This document shows positions 34,468 through 43,736 of a DNA stretch of 64,000 nt, in pieces. The stretch is from assembly GCF_000018365.1 (NCBI RefSeq), contig NC_011529.1, forward strand, positions 1,116,001 through 1,180,000, given 5' to 3'. Each line of letters opens with the position of its first letter. Position 1 is the first letter of the stretch. The notes beneath the pieces are model-generated. The model was not told the DNA's origin. It made no database searches and saw nothing but the letters and a program-made list of their open reading frames with translations. This DNA is from Thermococcus onnurineus NA1 (GTDB taxonomy: Archaea; Methanobacteriota_B; Thermococci; Thermococcales; Thermococcaceae). The translations under genes were made by a program, and so were the position numbers.

Positions 34468-35904
34468 ATGCGCCTAACTGAACACCCTGTTCTGCGTTTT
34501 GAACGCGGAAGAGAAGTTATCATATACTTTGAAGGACAGCCAATCAAGGCCTACGAGGACGAAACCATCGCCGCTGCACTTCACGCTAATGGAATCAGAG
34601 TCCTGAACTACTCGGCCAACGAAAAGCGTCCAAGAGGCCTCTTCTGTGCCATTGGAAAGTGCTCCTCCTGTTTGATGGTCGTTAACGGAATCCCCAACGT
34701 CAGGACGTGCATAACCCTCGTCGAGGACGGCATGACCATAGAGCGCCAGAGAGGAAAGGCCGAGCTCCCGAAGGACGTCAAGCCGCCGGAGTGGAAGGAT
34801 GCCAAGGTCGTGAAGGCAGACATCGTCATCATTGGAGGTGGGCCCGCCGGACTGATGGCGGCAATCCATGCGGCCGACGCAGGAGCAAAGATCGTTCTTC
34901 TCGACGAGAATCCGATGCTCGGCGGTCAGCTCGTCAAGCAGACCCACAAGTTCTTTGGCAAACGCGAGCAGTTCGCTGGAGTGAGGGGCGTCGAGATAGC
35001 TAGGATTCTGGAGGATGAGGTCAGAAAAAGGGAGAACGTCGAGGTCTTCCTCGAAACTTCGGCGGTGGGAATATTCCAAGATGGAGATGAGAAGCTCGTT
35101 CTGGCCGTCAAAAACAACCGCGAGCTGATAGAGTTCCGTGGAAGGGCTGTCATCGTCGCCACCGGTGCGATGGAGAAGATGATTCCCTTCGAGAACAACG
35201 ATCTGCCCGGAATCTACGGTGCTGGAGCCATTCAGACCCTCATGAACACCTACGGGGTGAAGCCGGGCGACAAGGTTCTAATCGTTGGTGCGGGCAACGT
35301 GGGACTTATTCTGGCGTATCAACTCATTCAGGCCGGAGTTGAAGTCAAGGCTATAGTCGAGGCGATGCCGAAGGTGGGAGGCTACTTCGTTCACGCGGCC
35401 AAGGTTAGACGCTTGGGCGTTCCGATACTGACCAGGCACACTATTCTTCGCGCTGAAGGAAGGGAGAGGGTCGAAAAAGCAATTGTTGCTCAGCTCGACG
35501 AGAACTGGAACGTTATTCCCGGAACGGAGAAGGTCTTCGAGGTCGATGTGATAGCCCTCGCGGTTGGCCTGAGGCCGAGCATAGAGCTCCTCCACCAGGT
35601 AGGCTGCCAGATAAAGTACATCCGGGAGCTCAGCGGCCATGTGGCAGTTCGCGACGAGTGGATGGAGACAACCGTGAGAGGCATCTTCGTGGCCGGCGAT
35701 TCTGCCGGAATAGAGGAGGCTACCACTGCGATGCTGGAGGGCAAGATAGCAGGAATAGCCGCTGCCCTGAGGCTCGGCATAGCCGACGAGAGCTGGGTCA
35801 AAGAGATAGAGAAGGCACAGAGAGACTTGGACGAGTTCCGCTCCGGACCCTTCGGCAGGCATGTTATGGAAGGTGTTAAGAAAGCTCTGGTGGTGAGAGA
35901 ATGA
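34468..35904 (+). CDS. pdhA: dye-linked L-proline dehydrogenase, alpha subunit
   Basis: A 478-residue flavoprotein. An N-terminal 2Fe-2S-like domain has the full Cys set (GLFCAIGKCSSCLMVV and VRTC); it is followed by an FAD domain (VIIGGGPAGLMAAIHAADAG) and a NAD-binding-type Rossmann region (VLIVGAGNVGLILAYQL). This matches the alpha subunit of the alpha-beta-gamma-delta complex PDH1 (P. horikoshii PH1363, from memory), which oxidises proline and may pass electrons via NADH dehydrogenase activity. It begins the pdhA-F-(insert)-X-B operon. Its stop and the next start overlap (AATGAG). Confidence 0.85.
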   Translation: MRLTEHPVLRFERGREVIIYFEGQPIKAYEDETIAAALHANGIRVLNYSANEKRPRGLFCAIGKCSSCLMVVNGIPNVRTCITLVEDGMTIERQRGKAELPKDVKPPEWKDAKVVKADIVIIGGGPAGLMAAIHAADAGAKIVLLDENPMLGGQLVKQTHKFFGKREQFAGVRGVEIARILEDEVRKRENVEVFLETSAVGIFQDGDEKLVLAVKNNRELIEFRGRAVIVATGAMEKMIPFENNDLPGIYGAGAIQTLMNTYGVKPGDKVLIVGAGNVGLILAYQLIQAGVEVKAIVEAMPKVGGYFVHAAKVRRLGVPILTRHTILRAEGRERVEKAIVAQLDENWNVIPGTEKVFEVDVIALAVGLRPSIELLHQVGCQIKYIRELSGHVAVRDEWMETTVRGIFVAGDSAGIEEATTAMLEGKIAGIAAALRLGIADESWVKEIEKAQRDLDEFRSGPFGRHVMEGVKKALVVRE

Positions 35905-36407
35905 GCGAGATTCCTGAGTACCTGAGAACCGGCTACATAACGCCCGAGGAGCTTCAGAAGTTCATCCCGCTTCCGAGCGAGGAGAGGCTGAGGAAAAGGC
36001 CAGTAGCAATTCCAGAGTGTCCGCAGGAGATACCCTGCGCCCCCTGCAGGGAGATATGTCCTACTGGAGCCATAAGCATGCCCACGCCGAACGATTTGCC
36101 CATCGTTGACTATGACAAGTGCATAGGCTGCTCTCTCTGTGTCCAGATATGCCCCGGCCTAGCATTCTTCATGATGCACTACGTTGGAGACAAGGCGAGG
36201 ATAACGATGCCTCACGAGCTTCTGCCAGTTCCGGAGAGGGGCGAGGAGGTCGTTCTCCTTAACCGCGTCGGGGAGCCTGTTGGCAAGGGGAAAGTCCTCA
36301 CGGTAGTCCCGAGGGAGAGAAGCAAGGGGGACACGCCGATAATCACTGTGGAGGTTCCAATAGAACTCGCCTGGGAGGTCAGAGCGGTTAAGGTGGTGAG
36401 AGAATGA
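35901..36407 (+). CDS. pdhF: ferredoxin-like subunit of proline dehydrogenase
   Basis: A 168-residue protein with two 4Fe-4S-type Cys groups: CPQEIPCAPCREICPTGA and CIGCSLCVQICPG. It follows pdhA with an overlapping ATG and matches the small ferredoxin-like subunit of the Thermococcales PDH1 complex. It shuttles electrons between the flavin subunits. The ORF ends with a VVRE stretch whose DNA carries the ribosome site for the next frame. Confidence 0.8.
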   Translation: MSEIPEYLRTGYITPEELQKFIPLPSEERLRKRPVAIPECPQEIPCAPCREICPTGAISMPTPNDLPIVDYDKCIGCSLCVQICPGLAFFMMHYVGDKARITMPHELLPVPERGEEVVLLNRVGEPVGKGKVLTVVPRERSKGDTPIITVEVPIELAWEVRAVKVVRE

Positions 36408-36616
36408 CGGCCACCGAGATTGTATCTGATGGGTGCCAAAAGATGGGACACCTCTGTAAGGTTCACAGTCATCTCGCGCCCGAAGGGCGCATTTCAGGGG
36501 TGAACAACAGAATGGCATCAATTGCGCGGGCACCCAATATCGTTGAAGCTAGTTTGGGAGTCAGAAACATTCCGCCAGCGCTTTCATCAGAAAGAGCTGT
36601 GGTGGTGAAAGAATGA
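36404..36616 (+). other. extra 70-codon frame / structured insert inside the pdh operon
   Basis: Between pdhF and pdhX lies a frame coding for 70 residues that overlaps both neighbours by ATGA. The product has no recognised domain (it holds a possible metal-binding-like CQKMGHLCKVHSH). The same DNA folds well: TGGGTGCC (36430-36437) pairs with GGCACCCA (36529-36536), and inside it GTTCAC (36461-36466) pairs with GTGAAC (36500-36505) around an inner GCGCCC-GAA-GGGCGC (36476-36490). The described pdhAFXB operons have nothing here, as far as I recall. Coding is possible but RNA structure or an insertion relic is equally likely. Confidence 0.45.
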
Positions 36617-36885
36617 GCGGGAAGAAAATCATCTGCCGCTGCAACGACGTCACGGTTGAAGGCGTCGAGAGGCTCATCGACTCGGGCATCACGGACATCG
36701 AGGAAATCAAGCGGCTTCTCAGGATAGGCATGGGGCCCTGCCAGGGAAGGACGTGCATCCCGATTGTAATCTCAATCCTCGCGAGGAAGACGGGAAAGAG
36801 ACAGGAGGATATACCGCTCCCGAAGTCGAGGGTTCCGATAATGCCCGTCCGCGTCGAGGTTCTGGTGGGTGGTGCCGATGAGTAA
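36613..36885 (+). CDS. pdhX: BFD-like 2Fe-2S subunit of proline dehydrogenase
   Basis: A 90-residue protein with the pattern IICRCNDVTVEGVERLIDSG, then RIGMGPCQGRTC, the BFD-like [2Fe-2S] fold (C-x-C ... C-x4-C). It matches PdhX of the PDH1 complex. The C-terminal tail KSRVPIMPVRVEVLVGG is long for a bare BFD domain. Overlaps pdhB by eight bases. Confidence 0.8.
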   Translation: MSGKKIICRCNDVTVEGVERLIDSGITDIEEIKRLLRIGMGPCQGRTCIPIVISILARKTGKRQEDIPLPKSRVPIMPVRVEVLVGGADE

Positions 36886-38044
36886 GATAGCGATCATCGG
36901 CGGCGGAATAATAGGCGTCGCGACGGCCTATGAGCTGGCAAAGCTCGGAGAAGAGGTAATCCTCTTCGAGAAGAACTACTTCGGCTCAGGTTCGACCTTC
37001 CGCTGTGCAACGGGAATACGGGCGCAGTTCACGGACGAGGCCAACATCAGGCTCATGAAGTACGCCATCGAGCGCTGGGAGAGACTTGAAGAGGAGCTCG
37101 GGGCCGAGATAGGCTTCCGGCACTCCGGTTACCTCTTCCTGGCGACGAGTGAGGAGGAGGTTGAAGCCTTTAAAAACAACATAAAGCTCCAGAACAGCTT
37201 TGGCGTTCCCACGAGGCTCATAGATATGGATGAGGCAAAGGAAATAGTCCCGCCACTCAACACGGAACCGTTCTTGGCCGGGGCCTGGAACCCGATGGAC
37301 GGAAAGGCCAACCCCTTCAAGACGCTCTTTGCATATCTCACGAAAGCCAAGGAGATGGGCGTTGACGCGAGGGAGCACACCGAAGTTGTGGCTCTGGAGC
37401 GCGAGGGGGACAAGATAATCGCGGTGAAGTTCAGAAGCAACGGAAAGGTGGAGAGCGTTAAGGTTGACGCCCTTCTCAACGCGGCCAACGCATGGGCACC
37501 GCTGATTAACGAGATGGCAGGCCTGAGCAGGGAACTCGTTCCAATAACCGCGTACAAGCACCAGCTCGTGAAGACGGAGCCCCTCAAGCCGGGTCAGGTC
37601 GAACCCCTCGTCTGTCCGCCAAGCTGGAACGACAGCTACCTCATCCAGGACGGCGAGGACGGTGGAATAATCTGTGGCTCGGGAATAGAGCACAAAGCCA
37701 AAAGCCTCGACGACTACGAGCCGACCTACGACTTTCTGAGGGGTGTGCTGAAATACGCCGTTCAGATAATTCCCGCCATCAGACACGCCCATATCGTCCG
37801 CCAGTGGGCCGGCTTCTACGCTAAAACGCCTGACAAGAACCCTGCCATAGGAAGGCTCCTCGACAACTTCTACATTGCGGCAGGCTTCAGCGGCCACGGC
37901 TTCATGATGGCTCCAGCGGTTGCCCAAGCGATGGCGGAGTTCATGACCAAAGGAAAAAGCAAAGTGCCCCTCGACTGGGAGTGGTACGACCCGTACAGAT
38001 TCGAGCGCGGCGAACTGAGGAGCTCGGCCTTTCAGATAGGCTAA
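36878..38044 (+). CDS. pdhB: dye-linked L-proline dehydrogenase, beta (catalytic) subunit
   Basis: About 388 residues, FAD-dependent, of the DAO/glycine oxidase fold. IAIIGGGIIGVATAYELAKL binds FAD and the C-terminal IAAGFSGHGFMMAPA closes the site. It is the proline-oxidising subunit of PDH1 (compare P. horikoshii PH1364). I chose the ATG at 36878, after GGTGGTGCCG. A second complex with a related beta subunit is encoded at 49050-51701. Followed by a 160-base spacer with an AAATTTAAATAG promoter at about 38115. Confidence 0.85.
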   Translation: MSKIAIIGGGIIGVATAYELAKLGEEVILFEKNYFGSGSTFRCATGIRAQFTDEANIRLMKYAIERWERLEEELGAEIGFRHSGYLFLATSEEEVEAFKNNIKLQNSFGVPTRLIDMDEAKEIVPPLNTEPFLAGAWNPMDGKANPFKTLFAYLTKAKEMGVDAREHTEVVALEREGDKIIAVKFRSNGKVESVKVDALLNAANAWAPLINEMAGLSRELVPITAYKHQLVKTEPLKPGQVEPLVCPPSWNDSYLIQDGEDGGIICGSGIEHKAKSLDDYEPTYDFLRGVLKYAVQIIPAIRHAHIVRQWAGFYAKTPDKNPAIGRLLDNFYIAAGFSGHGFMMAPAVAQAMAEFMTKGKSKVPLDWEWYDPYRFERGELRSSAFQIG

Positions 38045-38206
38045 TATATCCCAAAAGTCTGCCAAATATTCTTTTGTTTTCTACACTATGTGACGCAGGT
38101 TATTCGAGAATGGGAGTAAAATTTAAATAGGTATTCTCAGAATTAATGCACGCATACGTACTTCCACGCCTCTTTCTGTCCTCTTCAAGGTCAGGAGGTG
38201 ATCACC

Positions 38207-40117
38207 GTGATTAGGGTTGAGAGTGCCCTTTCAGCCTTTGGGGTTGAGAAGTCTCCATGGGGTCTTGAACAGGGGGTGGGGCACGGAGAATTCATGGAAA
38301 TCTTCGAGCCACTTCCAGAAATAGGCGAAATTCTCCAGAAGAGCGAGAGTCTTGAGGAGGCAAGGGAGAAGCTCCTGGAATTCACGAAGAACCTGGGGTG
38401 GAAGTTCAAAAGCGGCGAGATAGAGGTAAGCCCCCTAGATAGGTGGCTCGCCATCTATGCCTGCGACGTCTTTGAGAACATTCTCTCGCCATACAACGAA
38501 AAGGCAGCAGGCTTCTCAACGCTGGAATATCTCTGGAAAGCCGCCAAGGGCGACGAAAAGACTCTCAGTGTTCTCACTAAGGGATTCCTCGAGGAGTTCA
38601 GGCACCTCTTCCTTGCCATGTCTGGTAAGGCCAACTACTCCAAGGGCTGGCTTGGGCCGAAGCTGGAAAAAGCAGGCATAGTTTCACCCGACTTCAGTAA
38701 GGTTCACGGCAGGGAGGCAGGGAAGCTGCGCTCCGACTACCTCGATAAGGTCTACGAGTACATAAAGGCCTGGCTCGACCGCTATCCGAGTGGACTCGAC
38801 GAGAGGATAATCAAGAAGAGGGAGGAGCAGAGGAAGCAGCTCGAGGAGTACTGGGGCATAGACGATGAGGAGTGGTTCGACTACAGGTGGCAGTTCAGCC
38901 ATGTCCTCAAGGGCAGGAAGGGCCTTGAAATCCTCAGAGAGCTCAACGAACTTGGCATCGTCAAGGTTCCAGAGGAGGATCTGGAAGAAGTCGAGAGGGC
39001 AGTCAAGTATCGCATTCCCTGGGGAATAACACCTTACTACCTCCACCTCTGGGACTTTAAGGAGCCCTACAAGGAGGACAGGCACGTCAGAAGGCAGGTG
39101 ATGCCGCCCAAGTGGTACATGGACAACATGATACTCCACCGCAAGGACAGAGAGTACGCCTTCGACTTCATGGGCGAGCACGACACCTCTCCGATAGACC
39201 TCGTCACGAGGAGGTACGTGATGATAGCGATCCTCAAGGCCTTCGACACCTGCCCGCAGATATGCGTCTACTGCCAGAGGAACTGGGAGGTCCTTGAACC
39301 CTTTATGGCAGGCTCGTTCCCGGGATGGGACAAGATAGAGAAGGCTATAGAGTGGTTCGGCGAGCGCGAGTCGATGATAGACGTGCTCATAACCGGAGGA
39401 GACCCCTTCGCCCTGAGCAACAAGATTATAGACAAGATAATGTCCCGTCTGAGCGAGTTCGACCACGTCATTAACATCCGCTGGGGAACAAGGATTCCAG
39501 TGACCGTCCCAATGCGCGTAACTGAAGAGCTGGCCGAGATACTCGGATCGTACATCGAACCAGGCAAGAGGAACGTGGCCGTCTCGACCCATGTAGAAAC
39601 GGCCTACGAGGTAACCCCAGAGATGGCCAGGGCAGTCTACAACCTTAGGAGGCAGGGAATATACGTCTACAACCAGCTGGTCTACCAGAGAAACGTCAGC
39701 AGGCGCTTCGAGAACGTTGCACTTAGAATAGCCCTCAAGAAGATCGGCATCGATCCATACTACACCTTCTATCCCAAAGGTAAGATCGAGCAGAGAGACT
39801 ACCTCGTGCCGATAGCGAGGGTCATCCAGGAGAGGAAAGAGGAGGCAAGGCTCCTACCGGGCCAGTTCAGGACTGACGAGCCAATCTTTAACGTGCCGAG
39901 GATGGGCAAGAACCACCTGAGGGCTTGGCAGGACAGGGAGCTCATAGCCATAAAGCCCGACGGAAGCAGGGTGTACCTCTTCCACCCGTGGGAGAAAGGC
40001 ATCAGCGAGACGAAACTCTACACATACACGGACGTCCCAATAGAGGAGTATCTCCGCTATCTGGAGAGCATCGGGGAGAAGAGGGAAGACTACGAGACCA
40101 TCTGGTACTACTACTGA
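38207..40117 (+). CDS. KamA-family radical SAM protein (lysine 2,3-aminomutase-like)
   Basis: A 636-residue protein. The radical SAM triad CPQICVYCQRNWE is followed by the aminomutase-like region (LITGGDPFALSN and VSTHVETAYEV). A long N-terminal domain of about 300 residues is typical of the archaeal KamA-like group and not of classical lysine 2,3-aminomutase. It may act on a beta-amino acid used as a compatible solute, but no substrate is proven. Start is the GTG at 38207 behind AGGAGGTGATC; the GTG at 38198 is in the ribosome site. Confidence 0.85.
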   Translation: MIRVESALSAFGVEKSPWGLEQGVGHGEFMEIFEPLPEIGEILQKSESLEEAREKLLEFTKNLGWKFKSGEIEVSPLDRWLAIYACDVFENILSPYNEKAAGFSTLEYLWKAAKGDEKTLSVLTKGFLEEFRHLFLAMSGKANYSKGWLGPKLEKAGIVSPDFSKVHGREAGKLRSDYLDKVYEYIKAWLDRYPSGLDERIIKKREEQRKQLEEYWGIDDEEWFDYRWQFSHVLKGRKGLEILRELNELGIVKVPEEDLEEVERAVKYRIPWGITPYYLHLWDFKEPYKEDRHVRRQVMPPKWYMDNMILHRKDREYAFDFMGEHDTSPIDLVTRRYVMIAILKAFDTCPQICVYCQRNWEVLEPFMAGSFPGWDKIEKAIEWFGERESMIDVLITGGDPFALSNKIIDKIMSRLSEFDHVINIRWGTRIPVTVPMRVTEELAEILGSYIEPGKRNVAVSTHVETAYEVTPEMARAVYNLRRQGIYVYNQLVYQRNVSRRFENVALRIALKKIGIDPYYTFYPKGKIEQRDYLVPIARVIQERKEEARLLPGQFRTDEPIFNVPRMGKNHLRAWQDRELIAIKPDGSRVYLFHPWEKGISETKLYTYTDVPIEEYLRYLESIGEKREDYETIWYYY

Positions 40118-40873
<756 letters not shown>

Positions 40874-41016
40874 TTTCCTAATATCAATTTATCATTTGTT
40901 AAGGCGTTTGAATAAGGGCACCGTCCCAGCCATAGCTCGCAAATGGATGCGCTAACCAACCTTCGGTTAAGGGCAGATTTTTATATCCCTCCCTCCTCTT
41001 TTCTCCGGTGGTGTCT

Positions 41017-42336
41017 ATGAAAATCGTGGTCATCGGTTCTGGAACTGCCGGAAGCAACTTCGCCCTTTTCATGAGGAAGCTTGACAGGAAAGCTGAGATA
41101 ACCGTCATCGGAAAGGAGGAGACGATGCAGTACTCCCCATGCGCCCTGCCGCACGTGATAAGCGGCACGATAGAGAAGCCCGAGGACGTTATCGTCTTCC
41201 CTAACGAGTTCTACGAGAAGCAGAAAATAACCCTCATGCTTGGCACCGAGGCTAAAGCAATAGATCGCGAGAGGAAAGTTGTCATTACAGACAAGGGCAA
41301 AGTTTCCTACGACAAGCTCGTTCTGGCAGTCGGCTCAAAGACTTTCGTCCCACCAATTAAGGGCGTCGAAAACGAAGGCGTCTTCACGCTCAAGAGCCTC
41401 GACGACGTGAGGAAGATAAAGGCATACATAGCCGAGAGGAAGCCGAAGAAGGCTGTCGTCATTGGCGCCGGCCTGATCGGTCTTGAAGGGGCTGAAGCAT
41501 TCGCAAAGCTCGGCATGGAGGTCCTCGTCGTCGAGCTACTAGACAGGCTTCTGCCCACGATGCTGGACAAGGATACCGCCAAGCTCGTTCAAACGGAGAT
41601 GGAGAAGCACGGTGTTTCCTTCCGCTTTGGCGTCGGTGTGAGCGAGATAATAGGCAGCCCCGTCAAGGCCGTCAAAATTGGTGACGAGGAAGTCGAGGCT
41701 GATTTGGTTCTCGTTGCCACCGGTGTGAGGGCCAACGTTGACCTCGCTAAAAAAGCGGGCCTCGAAGTTAACCGCGGAATAGTCGTCAACGAGCACCTCC
41801 AGACGAGCGACCCTGACATATACGCGATAGGCGACTGTGCGGAAGTTATTGACGCCGTTACCGGAGGGAGAATCCTCAGCCAGCTGGGAACTTCTGCAGT
41901 GAGGATGGCGAAAGTGGCAGCGGAGCACATAGCAGGAAAGGACGTCTCCTTCAGGCCCGTCTTCAACACGGCAATAACCGAGCTCTTCGGCCTTGAGATC
42001 GGCACCTTCGGCATAACGGAGGATAGGGCGAAGAAAGAGGGCATCGCGATAGCCGTCGGTAAGTTCAAAGGCTCCACCAAGCCCGAGTACTATCCCGGCG
42101 GCAAGCCGATAACCGTGAAGGTTATCTTCAGGAAAGACGATAGAAAGCTCATTGGCGCGCAGATAGTCGGCGGCGAGCGTGTCTGGGGCAGGATAATGAC
42201 GCTCTCTGCCCTAGCACAGAAAGGTGCAACTGTCGAGGACGTTGTTTACTTAGAGACCGCCTACGCCCCGCCGATAAGCCCGACGATAGATCCGATAAGC
42301 GTTGCAGCCGAGATGGCTTTGAGGAAGTTCAAGTGA
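41017..42336 (+). CDS. CoA-disulfide reductase / NADH oxidase-type flavoprotein
   Basis: A 439-residue pyridine-nucleotide-disulfide oxidoreductase. FAD site VVIGSGTAGSNFALF, the single redox cysteine C42 in YSPCALPHV (hallmark of CoA disulfide reductases and NADH oxidases), the NAD site VVIGAGLIGLEGAEAF and the GDCAEVIDAVTG motif are present. In Thermococcales such proteins reduce CoA disulfide or sulfur compounds with NAD(P)H; which of these cannot be decided here. A TATA (TTTTTATATCCC) lies about 40 bases upstream of the ATG at 41017. Confidence 0.85.
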   Translation: MKIVVIGSGTAGSNFALFMRKLDRKAEITVIGKEETMQYSPCALPHVISGTIEKPEDVIVFPNEFYEKQKITLMLGTEAKAIDRERKVVITDKGKVSYDKLVLAVGSKTFVPPIKGVENEGVFTLKSLDDVRKIKAYIAERKPKKAVVIGAGLIGLEGAEAFAKLGMEVLVVELLDRLLPTMLDKDTAKLVQTEMEKHGVSFRFGVGVSEIIGSPVKAVKIGDEEVEADLVLVATGVRANVDLAKKAGLEVNRGIVVNEHLQTSDPDIYAIGDCAEVIDAVTGGRILSQLGTSAVRMAKVAAEHIAGKDVSFRPVFNTAITELFGLEIGTFGITEDRAKKEGIAIAVGKFKGSTKPEYYPGGKPITVKVIFRKDDRKLIGAQIVGGERVWGRIMTLSALAQKGATVEDVVYLETAYAPPISPTIDPISVAAEMALRKFK

Positions 42337-42398
42337 CACCTCTTTTCTCTTCACATTTTAGCAAACTTTAAGTCCATTCTGGCAAACTTGGGTTTTAG

Positions 42399-42596
42399 AT
42401 GATGCTAGTGAAGGTTAGCGATAGGAATAAGATACTGCTTGGAATCGGGACCGGAGTGCTGCTGGCGTCGAGCCTGAGGATCTTCGTTGCCGGCGCTTAT
42501 TCCAGCCTTGAGAAGACGTTCTTCTACGGCGTGAACTTCCCATCGGGACTTGATATAATACTCCTCATACTCGCCTCCATCTTGTTGGCAAAATGA
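42399..42596 (+). CDS. small membrane protein, possibly the detached N-terminus of the next pseudogene
   Basis: A 65-residue frame with two hydrophobic segments (about residues 12-32 and 45-62). Its TGA overlaps the ATG of the next frame. Adding one A in the run at GGCAAAATGAGC would join the two frames into one membrane protein, and the following gene is clearly decayed, so this may be its front part. On the other hand, ATGA-type coupled small membrane genes are common here. No family recognised. Confidence 0.4.
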   Translation: MMLVKVSDRNKILLGIGTGVLLASSLRIFVAGAYSSLEKTFFYGVNFPSGLDIILLILASILLAK

Positions 42597-43652
42597 GCAG
42601 AAAAGCTGGAGCGGCCCTAATGGCAGCCTACGCGGTGGCTTCCCTTGCCTTTGCATCAGCCATAGCTCTCGTCGAGAGCACTAAGGGCAGCAGGGGTGGG
42701 GTAATCGGCGCTGCGTACCTCTTTCTCGTGGCAACTTTGGCTTTGGGTGCCTACGTCGGTATGGACATCGGTTTGGCGTTCATGGAGAACAACCTTGAAG
42801 CCCTAATTCTAGCCGCCTCCGTGATCTACGCCCTCGCGAGCTACGGTGGAAGTGCTGAGGTTAGGCTTCCAAACGCGAAAGAAATAGCGGCCCGCTTCTC
42901 GGCCTCGCAGTGGTTTCGGTAATAGTTCTCGCCCTCTTCAACGTGGTCCAACTTACGTTGAAGCCAAGAAGGACGTCCTCATCTGGAGCTACAACGTCCA
43001 CCAGGACTTTGGACCTTAACAGGGGACGTTCAACGGCTACGAGCTGATTAACCTCCTGAAGGAGCAGAAGCCCGATATCTGGGCGGCGCAGGAGGTCGTC
43101 GGTGGAATGATCAGCAACGGCTACCAGGATATTCCCCTGATGATCTCCGCATACCTCGGCTACGCCTACGAGTACAAACCGGCCGTTGAAGGAACCCACG
43201 GCATAGCGGTCTTCTCGCACTGGCACATGAAGACGGAGAGTGAACTCAACCCCGAGAGCCTCGGACAGGCGAGGTCAGCCCAGAAGGTAACCATCGATGA
43301 GCTCGGATTAACCCTCGTCAACGTGCACATGGGGCTGAACGAGACAGAGAGAGCAATGCAGGCGGGAGAGCTCCTCAAGTTCGCGGAGAGCGAGCCGGTA
43401 GCCCATATAATAGCAGGCGACACTAACGTCGAACCGGACGAGAGGCGATAGCAATACTTACGCGCAACTACTATAACTCCTTTGAGAAGAGGCTGCCATA
43501 CACTTTCAAACTGGGGCAACATCGACATCGAAAACATCGACCACATCCTGCTCAAGAAGGACTGGCCGGCAAAGGTCAAAGACTACGGATGCCTCTGCGA
43601 TGTGGAAGTTTCCGACCACAGGCCGATATGGGCCGTCATCGAGCTACCGTGA
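42593..43652 (+). pseudogene. membrane-anchored endonuclease/exonuclease/phosphatase-family gene, multiply frameshifted
   Basis: Pieces of one protein can be read across four frame changes. Frame 1: a membrane domain from MSRKAGAALMAAYAVASLAF to about 42895. Frame 2: GLAVVSVIVLALFNVVQLT. Frame 3: VEAKKDVLIWSYNVHQDFGP, then an in-frame TAA (about 43017), then YELINLLKEQKPDIWAAQEV with the DTNVEPDE motif. Frame 4: AIAILTRNYYNSFEKRLPYT. Frame 5: NWGNIDIENIDHILLKKDW to SDHRPIWAVIELP (the SDHRP catalytic His motif). The EEP family nuclease/phosphatase signatures (QE, GDTN, SDH) remain, but at least four indels and one stop disable it. Confidence 0.85.
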
Positions 43653-43736
43653 GGTTTTTACTCTTCCAACCTTTTTTGAAAATTGAACCACAACTCTTAA
43701 ATTCCAAACCAGACGTATCTCCGCCCGGTGAAAAAT

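Noticed and set aside
36986-38065. 359-codon frame antisense to pdhB
   Set aside because: Shadow frame caused by codon bias of the real gene.
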